A stretch of 34,812 nt of DNA, from positions 1-34,812 of the forward strand of contig DBTN01000004.1 in the NCBI GenBank assembly GCA_002307065.1. Direction: 5' to 3'. The translations under genes were made by a program, and so were the position numbers. The DNA is from Akkermansiaceae bacterium UBA1315 (GTDB lineage: Bacteria > Verrucomicrobiota > Verrucomicrobiia > Verrucomicrobiales > Akkermansiaceae). The stretch's first letter is position 1. Each line of letters starts with the position of its first letter. This document shows positions 15,446-23,915 of this stretch, piece after piece. Below the pieces are notes generated by a model. The model was not told the origin of the DNA and ran no database searches. It was given only the letters and a program-made list of their open reading frames with translations.

Positions 15446-16708
15446 ATGCGCCAAGAACTCCTTCAGAATCCGGTTTTCGCCATGGCGGCGGAGCAATTTG
15501 ACCGGGTCGCCAATTTCCTCGATTTGTCCGACGAACTTCGTGAACGCTGCAAGTGGCCGAAGCGCCTGATCACGGTCACGGTGCCGATCCGGCGGGACGA
15601 CGGCACGACGGAGATTTTTTTCGGTCACCGGGTGCAGCACCACCTGACGCGTGGTCCGGTCAAGGGCGGCTTGCGTTATCATCCGGCGGTCGATCTCGGC
15701 GAAGTCGCGGCGCTGGCGATGTGGATGAACTGGAAATGCGCACTCATGGATCTGCCGTACGGCGGAGGAAAAGGCGGTATCGCGTGTGATCCACGCACGA
15801 TGTCGATCGGTGAGCTGGAGCGGATGACGCGGCGTTTCACGATGGAAATGATCCCCTTCATCGGTCCAGACACGGACGTGATGGCGCCGGACATGGGGAC
15901 CAATGAGCAGACGATGGCGTGGATGACGGACACGTATTCCACACATGCCGGCCATTTGGTCCCGGCGATCGTCACGGGAAAACCGCTCACGCTGCAAGGC
16001 TCGGCAGGGCGGACGCAAGCCACAGGTCACGGCGTGGCGTTTTTGGCTTCAAGCGCCTTGAACAAACTCGGCATGTCCGTCGAGGGGGCGACGGCGGTGG
16101 TGCAGGGGTTCGGAAACGTCGGCTCGCACGCGGCCTACACCTTGTCTTCTTACGGCGTGAAAGTCCTCGGGATTTCCGACGTGAATGGAGCGATTTGGAA
16201 CGATAACGGACTGGATACCCGGAAGCTCCGGGAGCATGTTTCGGCGAATGGGACAGTCGTTGGATTTGCCGACGCTGAGGCGATCGATCCGAAACTTTTG
16301 CTGACTCAACCTTGCGATGTGTTGGCTCCGTGTGCGCTCGACCGGGTGATCACCGGTGAAAACGCTCCGCACTTGCGATGCAAAATTTTGGCCGAGGGAG
16401 CGAACGGTCCCACCACGCCGGAGGCGGATCGGATCCTGGATGCGCGGGGTGATGTTTTTGTCATTCCAGATATTTTGTGCAATGCGGGCGGCGTAACGGT
16501 TTCCTATTTCGAATGGGTGCAGAACCTCCAACGTTTCCAGTGGACCGAGCGCGAAGTGATCACGAAGCTCGAAACTTTGTTGCACACGAGCTTTGAAAAA
16601 GTGACCGGTTTCGCGGCGAGAAATGGAGTTTCTCAACGGGTTTCCGCACAAGCGATTGCGATCAAAACCGTGGCGGATGCGAAAGCGGCGCGAGGAATGT
16701 TTCCTTAA
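15446..16708 (+). CDS. gdhA: Glutamate dehydrogenase (Glu/Leu/Phe/Val family)
   Basis: This 420-residue hexameric-type dehydrogenase interconverts glutamate and 2-oxoglutarate plus ammonia. The substrate domain has G-P-x-K-G-G-L-R-Y-H and the catalytic Lys region W-K-C-A-L-M-D-L-P-Y-G-G-G-K-G-G-I. The dinucleotide domain has the G-F-G-N-V-G-S loop. The order and length match the NAD/NADP GDH of about 420 residues found in many bacteria and archaea; coenzyme choice cannot be read confidently. ATG 15446 lacks a Shine-Dalgarno. It is divergent from the glycosyltransferase fusion (105 bp). It could use ammonia released by the urease encoded downstream, an inference from function only. Confidence 0.9.
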   Translation: MRQELLQNPVFAMAAEQFDRVANFLDLSDELRERCKWPKRLITVTVPIRRDDGTTEIFFGHRVQHHLTRGPVKGGLRYHPAVDLGEVAALAMWMNWKCALMDLPYGGGKGGIACDPRTMSIGELERMTRRFTMEMIPFIGPDTDVMAPDMGTNEQTMAWMTDTYSTHAGHLVPAIVTGKPLTLQGSAGRTQATGHGVAFLASSALNKLGMSVEGATAVVQGFGNVGSHAAYTLSSYGVKVLGISDVNGAIWNDNGLDTRKLREHVSANGTVVGFADAEAIDPKLLLTQPCDVLAPCALDRVITGENAPHLRCKILAEGANGPTTPEADRILDARGDVFVIPDILCNAGGVTVSYFEWVQNLQRFQWTEREVITKLETLLHTSFEKVTGFAARNGVSQRVSAQAIAIKTVADAKAARGMFP

Positions 16709-16730
16709 AAATGACGTCGTAAGTCGCTGA

Positions 16731-16761
16731 TTCTTCGGCTATCTGGAAAATAGCCGAAGAA
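16731..16761 (+). terminator. Hairpin after gdhA, possible terminator
   Basis: Perfect 12-bp arms ttcttcggctat and atagccgaagaa enclose a 7-nt loop, 22 bp after the gdhA stop. It is a strong hairpin but has no following U-tract, so it is only a possible transcription end or mRNA-stabilising structure. Confidence 0.5.
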
Positions 16762-16834
16762 ATGATGAAGGGCGCTTGAATAAAATCAGCAGCGGGGCGG
16801 TCGAAATTTGCAGAACCTAAATTCTGTAAAATTT

Positions 16835-17176
16835 ATGAAAACCATCGCCATTACCCTTACCGCTGTCGCTCTCAGCTTATTTGGTGCCATGAATGCGGAC
16901 GCCCGCCCTCACGACCGGGACCGCCATGATGATCGTCCTTCTTACCGCGGAGATCGTCATCGTCACCACCCCGGCTATCGCCCTTACCATCGTCCGGCGA
17001 ACCATGTTTACATCAGCAGCTATCATCGCGGAGTGCCGATTTATACCGAGCGTTTCTTCATTCGATTCGACCGATTCGGTTATCCGGTTTGGGGTTATCG
17101 CGTTGTCCCTCGTCACCACCACTATCCCTATCGTGGCGGGAACCGGGTGGTGATCCAAGGCAGCTTCGGCCGCTAA
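16835..17176 (+). CDS. Exported His/Arg/Tyr-rich small protein
   Basis: I do not recognise the family. The 113-residue product has a clear signal peptide (residues 1 to about 23, M-K-T-I-A-I-T-L-T-A-V-A-L-S-L-F-G-A, cut near A-D-A). A mature part rich in His, Arg, Asp and Tyr follows, first H-D-R-D-R-H-D-D-R, later H-R-H-H-P-G-Y-R-P-Y-H-R-P. The C-terminal half has alternating aromatic and charged residues and ends V-V-I-Q-G-S-F-G-R. Its composition would suit metal binding or association with anionic surface polymers outside the cell. ATG 16835 is chosen over an upstream ATG at 16808 because it begins at the signal peptide. A terminator follows. Confidence 0.7.
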   Translation: MKTIAITLTAVALSLFGAMNADARPHDRDRHDDRPSYRGDRHRHHPGYRPYHRPANHVYISSYHRGVPIYTERFFIRFDRFGYPVWGYRVVPRHHHYPYRGGNRVVIQGSFGR

Positions 17177-17193
17177 AATTTCAAGCCACCAGT

Positions 17194-17231
17194 AAATCCG
17201 TCGTGCCATTGAGCGCGACGGATTTTTCGTT
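17194..17231 (+). terminator. Rho-independent terminator of the His-rich protein gene
   Basis: Arms aaatccgtcg (17194-17203) and cgacggattt (17216-17225) form a 10-bp stem with a 12-nt loop, and T-rich sequence (ttttcgttttc) follows. It lies 18 bp after the stop of the His-rich gene and just before the 3' end of ribD on the other strand. Confidence 0.85.
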
Positions 17232-17232
17232 T

Positions 17233-18270
17233 TCATCCCTGGCGGTCGATCACGCCGCGCAGACGGACATCGTCTCCGAAGGGGGTGAAATCGATTTCCT
17301 TTAACTTCAGCGATTCGGTCAAACCGGTTCCGCCGAGTGCCGGGGATGGGCCACCGCAGAGCATCGGAGCGAGGTAGATCGCGACTTCATCGATCAAACC
17401 GTTTTCAAAAAGTGCGGCGGAAAATTTTCCTCCTGCTTCGATCATCACGCTGAGCACACCTTGCTCGCGGACCAGGTTGTGGAATACCGCGGTGAGATTT
17501 TCCCCCGAACGGATCAATGTGCGGTTTTTCCATTCATCTTGAAACAAGGGTGCGGCGGTTGGCAGTGATTCCGGATCATTCGAAACGACGACTCGCCAAG
17601 GTTGCAAGCGGCCTTCTAACAGATCGGGATTTCGAATGGTGAGGGCGGGAAGATCGCGGCGGACCGTGTTTCCGCTGGTGATGATGGCATCGACTTGGGA
17701 GCGCAGGATTTGCACATCCGCGCGGGATTTTTCGTTCGTGAGCCACTGGCCTTCGCCGGGTGGGCGGGTGATGCGGCCATCGAGGCTCATGCCGGTTTTC
17801 CAAATGATCCACGGCAGACCGGTGTGGCGGACTTTGAAAAATGGACGCAGAATTTTCTCCGCCGATTCTTGGCAAAGTCCCGAAAGGACCTCGATTCCTG
17901 CAGCTTTGAGCAGCGCATCGGCACGTCCGGCGTGCTCTGGATTTTGATCGACGCAGGCGTAGACCACTCGCGCCACCGCGGCATCGATCAGGCCCGCAGT
18001 GCACGGTGGGGTCCGGCCATAGGTCGAGCACGGTTCGAGCGTGATGTAGACCGTCGAGCCGCGGATTGCTTCGTCGCCGAAGTTTTTGCGTGCGTCGGCG
18101 AGGGCTTCCCGTTCGGCGTGAGGTTGGCCGGCGGCGCGATGGAATCCTTTTCCTAACAGTTTTCCATTTTTCACGATCACCGATCCGACCGGCGGATTCG
18201 GTGCGGTGCGGCCGACGCCTTTCCGCGCTTCCTCCAGCGCGAGGTTCATCCAGTGGGCATCGTCCGGCAC
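17233..18270 (-). CDS. ribD: Bifunctional pyrimidine deaminase/reductase of riboflavin synthesis
   Basis: RibD deaminates and then reduces the pyrimidine product of GTP cyclohydrolase II on the way to riboflavin. The N-terminal zinc deaminase domain has P-H-A-E (residues 50-53, His51 ligand, Glu53 catalytic) and P-C-S-T-Y-G-R-T-P-P-C (Cys81 and Cys90 ligands). The C-terminal reductase domain follows, with S-L-D-G-R, I-I-T-S-G-N-T-V-R-R-D and V-M-I-E-A-G-G-K. The 345-residue length is close to that expected. No other rib gene is nearby. It starts 5 bp after the MscS-like channel gene on the same strand, so it is probably the last gene of a rsgA - channel - ribD transcript. Confidence 0.93.
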   Translation of the reverse strand: MPDDAHWMNLALEEARKGVGRTAPNPPVGSVIVKNGKLLGKGFHRAAGQPHAEREALADARKNFGDEAIRGSTVYITLEPCSTYGRTPPCTAGLIDAAVARVVYACVDQNPEHAGRADALLKAAGIEVLSGLCQESAEKILRPFFKVRHTGLPWIIWKTGMSLDGRITRPPGEGQWLTNEKSRADVQILRSQVDAIITSGNTVRRDLPALTIRNPDLLEGRLQPWRVVVSNDPESLPTAAPLFQDEWKNRTLIRSGENLTAVFHNLVREQGVLSVMIEAGGKFSAALFENGLIDEVAIYLAPMLCGGPSPALGGTGLTESLKLKEIDFTPFGDDVRLRGVIDRQG

Positions 18271-18275
18271 GGAAA

Positions 18276-20663
18276 TCAGGGAAGGGGTTGAGCGCGGGGT
18301 TTATCCGGAGATTTTTCGGCGGGAGCCGTCGGTTCTTGGTTTTTTTCCTGACGCCGGATTTGGATTTCCAAGGGTCTGTCGCCTGCCAGATGAAGGTCGC
18401 GTTGAGGGAATGGCATGCTGATACCGGTTTCCGAAAAGCGTTTTTCGATCATGATCCGGACGTCGCTCTCCACCAGTTCCGGATTGGTTTTTCCGTCGAA
18501 AGCCGTCCAAAGGTAGAGTTTAAAGATCAGCGAATTGTCCGCGAAGTCTTGGAAAATCACCATCGGGGCGGGATCTTTCAACACCAGACCGTGACGTTCG
18601 GCGCACTCGGTGAGGACCGTGATGACTTGTTGCGGCTGGGTGCCGTATGCGACGCCGATGAGGATGGCGCGGCGGCTGGTCCGGTTGGAAAGGGTGAGAT
18701 TGGTGACGGAATTTTCGAGGAATACCGAATTCGGCACCAGCGTTTCACGTCCGTCGGGTCCCCGGAGCACGGAGGACCGGGTGTTGATTTCCGCAACCGA
18801 CCCGGCCAGTCCGCCGATGTCGACGATATCTCCCACACGGATTTTTCGTTCGAAGAGGACGATGATTCCGCTGATGAAATTTTTGATCAGCGTCTGAGTG
18901 CCGAAACCCAAGCCGATGGCGAGTGCACCGCCGAAGAAGGCGAACACGGTGAGGGGGATGCTGAGGAAATGCAGCGTGGTGACGGCCAGCAACAAACCGA
19001 CGACGATCATCAACCAGTTTCGCAGCGTGTTCGCTTGAGCCTCAGCGATGTGGCCACGTCCGACGACAACGCGTTGCAGTCGTTTGCTGATGCTCGTCGA
19101 AATGAGATAAGCGATGAAGAATAACGTGAGCGCGGTGAAAAATTTCCCGAGGGGCACACCGCGTGAAACCGGTCGGCCATCGATCGTTTCGGTATATTCA
19201 AATACTTGAAAGGACCAGATCCGGCGGATGACATTCCAGACTTCGGTAGCGGATTTTGATATCTGATAAAACCAAGGTTGATCAGCTTCTGACTCTTTAA
19301 ACTCTTCCTGCCAGCGCGAGATCAGTTTGCGATAACTGGTGACCATTTGGGACACCCGTTGGATAAATGCCTGCTTTTCCCAAAGAGCCGCGCGTTGCTC
19401 GGCAAGCAGTGCGAAACTGGGATCGTCAGCGGAAATCGAAGACGTGAGCGAGTCCTGGCTGTTGATGTCGGAAAGGACGGCGGTCAGCTCATTGCTGGTG
19501 ACGGTTTCCCAGTTGTTCAGTCGATCGTGAAGGAGCTGCAGCGCTTCCAAGGCCGCGGTTTTTTCGGCGATGGATTTCGCTTCGAGGAGAGCTTTGCGCT
19601 GGCGGTAGGCCTCCGGTATGAAGGACTCCAGGCTTTCCATGCCCTCCAGATTCTCGGCAATGAATTGAAGGGTATCGAATTTCGTTTCGGCGGCGGACAG
19701 GCGCAAGGTCGCCAGAGTCAGTTCGGGGTTATCCGTTCCTTCCGTCGGTTTTGCTGCCAGTTGATCAACGGTCGTCTGAGCGGAGGCCTTGGTATTGGTT
19801 GCGGTTCTCAGACGTTGGCGAACGGTGGCCAATTCCTTGCGGAGGCTCGCCTGGCGATCTGCTGCCGCTTTTTCGACTTTTGCCAAATCTTCTTCGCTAA
19901 ATTGCGCGTTTTTCTGAGCGACTTGAAGTTTGCGATCTAACAGAGCCAGCTCGATGTCCGCAGCGGTTTCCTGAAGTTTGAGTAGCTCAATGTTGGTGGA
20001 GAAAGAAAGCGACCTGACGGAAATCAGGCGGGATTTGGCTTTTGCGGCTTCGAGCTGCCATTTGGCGGCCGCTTGCGGAATCGGGTCGTCCTTGGTTTTT
20101 ACAATCTGATCGGCCAGTTGATTGCTCCGGTCGGTTGCTGCTTTGGCTTCTTTTTGGACGTTTTCCAGAGTCCGTTCGAAAATGGAAATGGACGATTGAT
20201 AGGTGGCGCTTTTCGATCTTGCAGCTTCACGTTGATTTGCCAACTCGTCGACCATGAGGATCGAATACGGCGGTTCCTCCGGGAAGCGGGTCCACGATTC
20301 GTTTGCAGCTTTTACCGTCTCGATGTTCTTTTTCGCGTCGGCGATGTCACTGATCAAGGAGAGCGTGCGATTGATGGTGCGGATCGTCTGGTCCAGGTCG
20401 CGCCGGAGATCGACGAGGTCGGACGCGGGCACACCTTCCGGCAGATTCGCCTCGGCATTGGGCGCATCCACCCGGGCCAGGCTGACGCGCGCTTCTTCGA
20501 GCCACTGCTTGAGGCGTTCCGTTTCGGAGGGTTCCGGAGTGGCCGCTGGTGTCTCAGACTTGGAAAGGGAAGGAAGTCCGGGGATTTGCGCGGGGGCGTT
20601 TTGTGCCGTGAAACCGGTCAGCAGGACAAGGCCAAGGAGAAGTGGAAATTTTCGAAAAATCAT
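18276..20663 (-). CDS. MscS-family mechanosensitive channel with long periplasmic coiled coil
   Basis: The 795-residue protein starts with a signal peptide (M-I-F-R-K-F-P-L-L-L-G-L-V-L-L). About 430 residues of charged, Ala/Glu/Lys/Gln-rich helix with heptad character follow, as in the large MscK/MscM/YnaI-like channels. Membrane helices occur around residues 510-530 and 555-600. The MscS pore helix is recognisable (F-F-G-G-A-L-A-I-G-L-G-F-G-T-Q), followed by the beta domain (V-G-D-I-V-D-I-G-G-L-A-G-S-V) and V-P-N-S. It would release solutes under membrane tension. ATG 20663 is chosen because a longer frame would overlap rsgA by 44 bp and lacks the signal at its start. The final about 30 residues are Pro/Lys/Glu-rich. 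Confidence 0.85.
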   Translation of the reverse strand: MIFRKFPLLLGLVLLTGFTAQNAPAQIPGLPSLSKSETPAATPEPSETERLKQWLEEARVSLARVDAPNAEANLPEGVPASDLVDLRRDLDQTIRTINRTLSLISDIADAKKNIETVKAANESWTRFPEEPPYSILMVDELANQREAARSKSATYQSSISIFERTLENVQKEAKAATDRSNQLADQIVKTKDDPIPQAAAKWQLEAAKAKSRLISVRSLSFSTNIELLKLQETAADIELALLDRKLQVAQKNAQFSEEDLAKVEKAAADRQASLRKELATVRQRLRTATNTKASAQTTVDQLAAKPTEGTDNPELTLATLRLSAAETKFDTLQFIAENLEGMESLESFIPEAYRQRKALLEAKSIAEKTAALEALQLLHDRLNNWETVTSNELTAVLSDINSQDSLTSSISADDPSFALLAEQRAALWEKQAFIQRVSQMVTSYRKLISRWQEEFKESEADQPWFYQISKSATEVWNVIRRIWSFQVFEYTETIDGRPVSRGVPLGKFFTALTLFFIAYLISTSISKRLQRVVVGRGHIAEAQANTLRNWLMIVVGLLLAVTTLHFLSIPLTVFAFFGGALAIGLGFGTQTLIKNFISGIIVLFERKIRVGDIVDIGGLAGSVAEINTRSSVLRGPDGRETLVPNSVFLENSVTNLTLSNRTSRRAILIGVAYGTQPQQVITVLTECAERHGLVLKDPAPMVIFQDFADNSLIFKLYLWTAFDGKTNPELVESDVRIMIEKRFSETGISMPFPQRDLHLAGDRPLEIQIRRQEKNQEPTAPAEKSPDKPRAQPLP

Positions 20664-20685
20664 AACTGAGAACAAGGGCGAGCCA

Positions 20686-21789
20686 TCAGATATCCCCGCG
20701 TTCGTCTTTTTCAAGTTGGATACGGTCATTGAGATTGCGCGCTTTTACGCGGCTGTTTCGTTTGGCCCAGCGTTCGATGGCCATTTGGCGTTTCTGAGAG
20801 CGTTTGGTGAGCGCTGCGATTTCTGTCTCAAGATTGAGATAACTTTCGTATCGCGCGGGATCGAGCTGACCGGTTTCCACCGCATGGCGGATGGCGCAGC
20901 CGGTGTCATTGCGGTGGCTGCAGTCGGAAAATTTACAACCGTCCGCGAGGGCGTCGACATCGGCGAAGCTTGCGCGCAGAATGCTTTCGTCCGTCCACAT
21001 CTGGATTTCACGCATGCCTGGGTTATCGATCAGCATGCCGCCGCCCTTGAGCGGGACGAGCTCACGCGAAGTGGTGGTGTGCCGACCTTTGCCGGTGACG
21101 TCGTTCACTTCGCTGGTCCACTGCCATTCTTCACCGTAGAGTTGATTGACCAGGGTGGACTTGCCGACGCCGCTGGAACCTACGATGCACATCGTCGTTC
21201 CTTTTTTCAGATATTTTTTCAAGGCGTGCAGACCTTCACCTTTCATCGCGCTGGTGATATGAACCGTGGCACCCTCCCACAACGCTGCGATTTCGGCGGC
21301 GGCGGCTTCGTTTTGTTCTTTGGGGAAAAGATCGGATTTGTTGACGAGCACCACGGCCTTCGCGCCGCTGCGGCTGATGAGCATGAAATAGCGCTCCATC
21401 CGGCGGATGTTAAAGTCCGGGCCAGCGTCGGTGACGACGGTGACGAAATCGATGTTCGCGCCGATCACTTGTGCCTCGGAGCTATTGCCGGGCATTTTTC
21501 GGGAAAAACAGGTGCGGCGCGGAAGGGTCGCGCGAATCACATGGTCCTGATTTTCATTTCCCAATTCGACCGCGACCCAATCGCCCACCGCTGGGAGGTC
21601 GGCGTCGCAGGAAGCGGCGTGCCAGACACGGCCACAAAGGATGACGTCGATTTCTTCGCCGTCTTCAAGAAACGCGCCGAAGTTGATGGGGGATTCACGG
21701 ATCAGCCGGGCAGGCGCCCAACCCTTTGCCTTGTAAGGGGCGAAGGCTTTTTCTAATTCCGGGGTCCATCCTAAACTCTTCAACGTCAT
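20686..21789 (-). CDS. rsgA: Ribosome small-subunit-dependent GTPase A
   Basis: RsgA is a circularly permuted GTPase that checks late 30S subunit assembly. After an OB-fold (residues about 45-110) the G motifs come in permuted order: G4 V-N-K-S-D (149-153), G5 S-A, G1 G-S-S-G-V-G-K-S-T (204-212) and G3 D-N-P-G (255-258, Asn where Thr is usual). The zinc site is visible as C285, C290, H292 and C298. There is an N-terminal extension of about 40 residues relative to short homologues. ATG 21789 is natural. It is divergent from fur with about 108 bp between. Confidence 0.92.
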   Translation of the reverse strand: MTLKSLGWTPELEKAFAPYKAKGWAPARLIRESPINFGAFLEDGEEIDVILCGRVWHAASCDADLPAVGDWVAVELGNENQDHVIRATLPRRTCFSRKMPGNSSEAQVIGANIDFVTVVTDAGPDFNIRRMERYFMLISRSGAKAVVLVNKSDLFPKEQNEAAAAEIAALWEGATVHITSAMKGEGLHALKKYLKKGTTMCIVGSSGVGKSTLVNQLYGEEWQWTSEVNDVTGKGRHTTTSRELVPLKGGGMLIDNPGMREIQMWTDESILRASFADVDALADGCKFSDCSHRNDTGCAIRHAVETGQLDPARYESYLNLETEIAALTKRSQKRQMAIERWAKRNSRVKARNLNDRIQLEKDERGDI

Positions 21790-21897
21790 CGCGAGGAGTC
21801 TAGCCAGTGTCGGGCGGGTGTCGATTCCCGCGTTTTCGCGGTTTTACGTCTCATCTTTGCGCTTTCAGTCTCAATAAGGACCGGTTACTGTCGGTGT

Positions 21898-22395
21898 ATG
21901 GATAGTGCAATCCAAGCCAGACTTGATGATTTTATTCGCCGCAAGGGATTGCGTCGGACCTCGCAGCGCGACGTGATCGCAAAAGCGATTTTCTCTAAGG
22001 ATGAACACTTTACGGCGGAGGAATTGTTTGATCGCGTGCGGAAAACCGATTCCGACACTTCGCGGGCGACGGTTTATCGGACGCTGGGATTGTTGGTGGA
22101 AGCGGATCTTTTGCGAGAGATTGATTTGGGTGACAATCAGACGACGTACGATCCGAACTTTTTAGATAAGCCGTCGCACAACCATTTGGTCTGCATCGAT
22201 TGCGGAAAAGTCGTGGAATTTGAAGATTCGCATTTGGATGTTCTGAACGACTGCGTCACCCGCCGGCTGGGTTTCAAACCGATCCGGCAATCGATCAAAA
22301 TTGAGGCGAACTGCGAGCAGCTTCGTTTAAAAGGGCGGTGCCCGAATTTGATCGCGACGCGGCTGACGGGTAAGCGTTTGCGGAAGAAACGGTAG
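21898..22395 (+). CDS. fur: Fur-family metal-dependent repressor
   Basis: This 165-residue winged-helix regulator carries the DNA-recognition helix S-R-A-T-V-Y-R-T-L-G-L-L and the metal-binding H-N-H-L-V-C-I-D-C-G-K-V-V-E-F core. The first Cys pair (C-I-D-C) is intact. In place of the usual C-terminal C-x-x-C there is a wider spacing (N-C-E-Q-L-R-L-K-G-R-C), and the tail is strongly basic (G-K-R-L-R-K-K-R). It may regulate iron, zinc, nickel or peroxide genes; the sequence does not settle which. It lies tail-to-tail with ureD, 5 bp apart, so a link to nickel or urease control is conceivable but not shown. Confidence 0.85.
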   Translation: MDSAIQARLDDFIRRKGLRRTSQRDVIAKAIFSKDEHFTAEELFDRVRKTDSDTSRATVYRTLGLLVEADLLREIDLGDNQTTYDPNFLDKPSHNHLVCIDCGKVVEFEDSHLDVLNDCVTRRLGFKPIRQSIKIEANCEQLRLKGRCPNLIATRLTGKRLRKKR

Positions 22396-22400
22396 ACGTT

Positions 22401-23234
22401 TTAGAAAAAAATCCGGCCGAGTTTCGGTGGCTTGAGGCCGGCGGCGGAGTGGAGGAGCATGCGGAGATTTTCCAGGAGCTTGCGAGCAGCGAGGCTGTCG
22501 CGGCAGAGGGCGCGGATGACATGGACCCCGTCTGGCAGGGGGCCGTGCCCGAGGTAAACGGTGTCGTTGCTGAGCGCGTCGAGTTCGGCGGCAGGCCAGT
22601 TTTTTCCGAAGTCTCCGGCAGCATAAACGGAAAGGTAGTGGGCCGCGGGGAACTTTGCGCGGAGGGCTTCGAGGCTGTCGTCTGCGGGTTTGAGATCGTA
22701 ACGTTCGCGGGCGAGGAGTTTGCCACCGGTTTCGAGATCGAGTTCCCAGCGGAGTTGTTCGTAAGCGAAGATTTCTCCGCGTGCGACGCGCCCGGGTGAG
22801 ATCCAGTCGAAAAAAAGCAGGCTGGAGGTTGGGTGAAGCTCGATCTTGGTGCGCTGAACATATCTCGCTCCTTGGTGCGGAATGAAGGGTTCTGGGATCC
22901 ATTCGAGCGCGGCGTTTTCCTCGACGCGGAAATGCTGGGAATTTGTGGCGACCTTTCCGGAACGAGACCGGTAGACGCGCGATGCTGAGGGCGTGCTCAA
23001 TACCAATCGGGCGTTTTTGGAAACGGTGATATCGGTTTCTAACAGATCGCCATCGAAGAAACCGGCGGTTGGATTGACGATGCTGAGGACAACCGCGTTT
23101 TCATCGAGGTGAGATTTGCTGATATGAATCGGGGCACGAAAGCTTTGATCGGAGATATAGGGGACGCCGTCTGCGCGCGACTCGCAGCGGAGGCGGAGAT
23201 GACCAGTGAGAGTGGTGTTCGTGACGGCGGACAT
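22401..23234 (-). CDS. ureD: Urease accessory protein UreD
   Basis: UreD (UreH in some species) forms the scaffold on which UreF and UreG deliver nickel to the urease apoenzyme. Family features in this 277-residue protein are N-P-T-A-G-F-F-D-G-D, L-S-T-P-S-A-S-R-V-Y-R-S (residues about 83-94), E-W-I-P-E-P-F-I-P, and D-W-I-S-P-G-R-V-A-R-G-E. I start at ATG 23234. The frame stays open upstream through the REP palindrome, so the real start could differ, but the family N-terminus fits here. A RAYT-REP insertion separates it from ureG, and its start codon lies 9 bp from the REP arm. Expression may depend on readthrough or on a new promoter. Confidence 0.88.
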   Translation of the reverse strand: MSAVTNTTLTGHLRLRCESRADGVPYISDQSFRAPIHISKSHLDENAVVLSIVNPTAGFFDGDLLETDITVSKNARLVLSTPSASRVYRSRSGKVATNSQHFRVEENAALEWIPEPFIPHQGARYVQRTKIELHPTSSLLFFDWISPGRVARGEIFAYEQLRWELDLETGGKLLARERYDLKPADDSLEALRAKFPAAHYLSVYAAGDFGKNWPAAELDALSNDTVYLGHGPLPDGVHVIRALCRDSLAARKLLENLRMLLHSAAGLKPPKLGRIFF

Positions 23235-23242
23235 GAGGGAGA

Positions 23243-23305
23243 TTGGATCTCGGACTTTAGTCCGAATCCGAAATGTGAGAATCCGGACTAAAGTCCGAGA
23301 TCCAG
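23243..23305. repeat. REP palindrome pair at the 3' end of the RAYT gene
   Basis: Perfect 21-bp inverted arms (23244-23264 and 23284-23304) enclose 19 nt. Each arm contains the small palindrome cggactttagtccg. The structure lies in the mRNA between the RAYT coding end and ureD. The RAYT stop codon (TAA at 23259-23257) is inside the left arm. Confidence 0.9.
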
Positions 23306-23895
23306 TTTTGGCCAGCGGCGGAGTAGGTCCATTCGGCAGGCTTTTTACAAAGTCCGGCTTTTGCCGGATTGTTGCGGATGTAAGCAATGGCGTTGTGGAG
23401 ATGTTCTATGTCTCGGATATACCGGTCGTGATAGTCTCTCATCCAGAGCGGACCTGTACGTTTTAGGAGAATGTTGATCTGGTGAGAGCTCGAGCCTTTC
23501 CATTTCTGTATCAGTGAGCCGAGTGAAGTTTGGTCAATTAGGCGAACCAGAAGATGGACGTGATTCGGCATGATACACCAATCGATCAGCTTATAAGATT
23601 TATAATGACCAACGATAAAAAGGTTTTGAACAATTGCTGCGGCAGCAGGCAGAGAAAGAATACATTCACCGTGGCCCGCATCTTCATATTGTGAAATGCG
23701 CTTGTGAAGCTCCGCTTGAATGTGCCGAGAGATTTCCGTAGTTAAAGCTTGTGCGTTGACTTGAAGTTCTTTGCGCCAAGATTCGACTACCTTCATGGGT
23801 AGCGAATCTGCGAGGCGGAAAGTGATCGCCTGGACGGAATTCTCGAAGTCCCAATGAGGGAGAAAACCTCGCGTATGAATGCCTTTATGAGCCAT
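23257..23895 (-). CDS. rayT: REP-associated tyrosine transposase (RAYT)
   Basis: The 212 residues match the Y1 HUH transposase group: I-M-P-N-H-V-H-L-L-V with the metal-binding His-x-His at residues 112-114. The family block L-W-M-R-D-Y-H-D-R-Y-I-R-D then supplies the candidate catalytic tyrosines (155 and 159), followed by A-I-A-Y-I-R-N-N-P-A-K-A-G-L. It is flanked by copies of cggactaaagtccgagatcc on both sides, as expected of RAYTs, which nick and spread REP palindromes as single strands. The last about 15 residues are translated from the REP itself. It sits between ureG and ureD in the same orientation. It appears intact. Confidence 0.88.
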   Translation of the reverse strand: MAHKGIHTRGFLPHWDFENSVQAITFRLADSLPMKVVESWRKELQVNAQALTTEISRHIQAELHKRISQYEDAGHGECILSLPAAAAIVQNLFIVGHYKSYKLIDWCIMPNHVHLLVRLIDQTSLGSLIQKWKGSSSHQINILLKRTGPLWMRDYHDRYIRDIEHLHNAIAYIRNNPAKAGLCKKPAEWTYSAAGQNWISDFSPDSHISDSD

Positions 23896-23915
23896 GGGGG
23901 GATCTTAATTCTGGA

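Noticed and set aside
20254..21756. A 500-residue plus-strand open frame opposite rsgA
   Set aside because: It is a shadow of the high GC content: rsgA on the minus strand has all GTPase motifs, while this frame has no recognisable domain.
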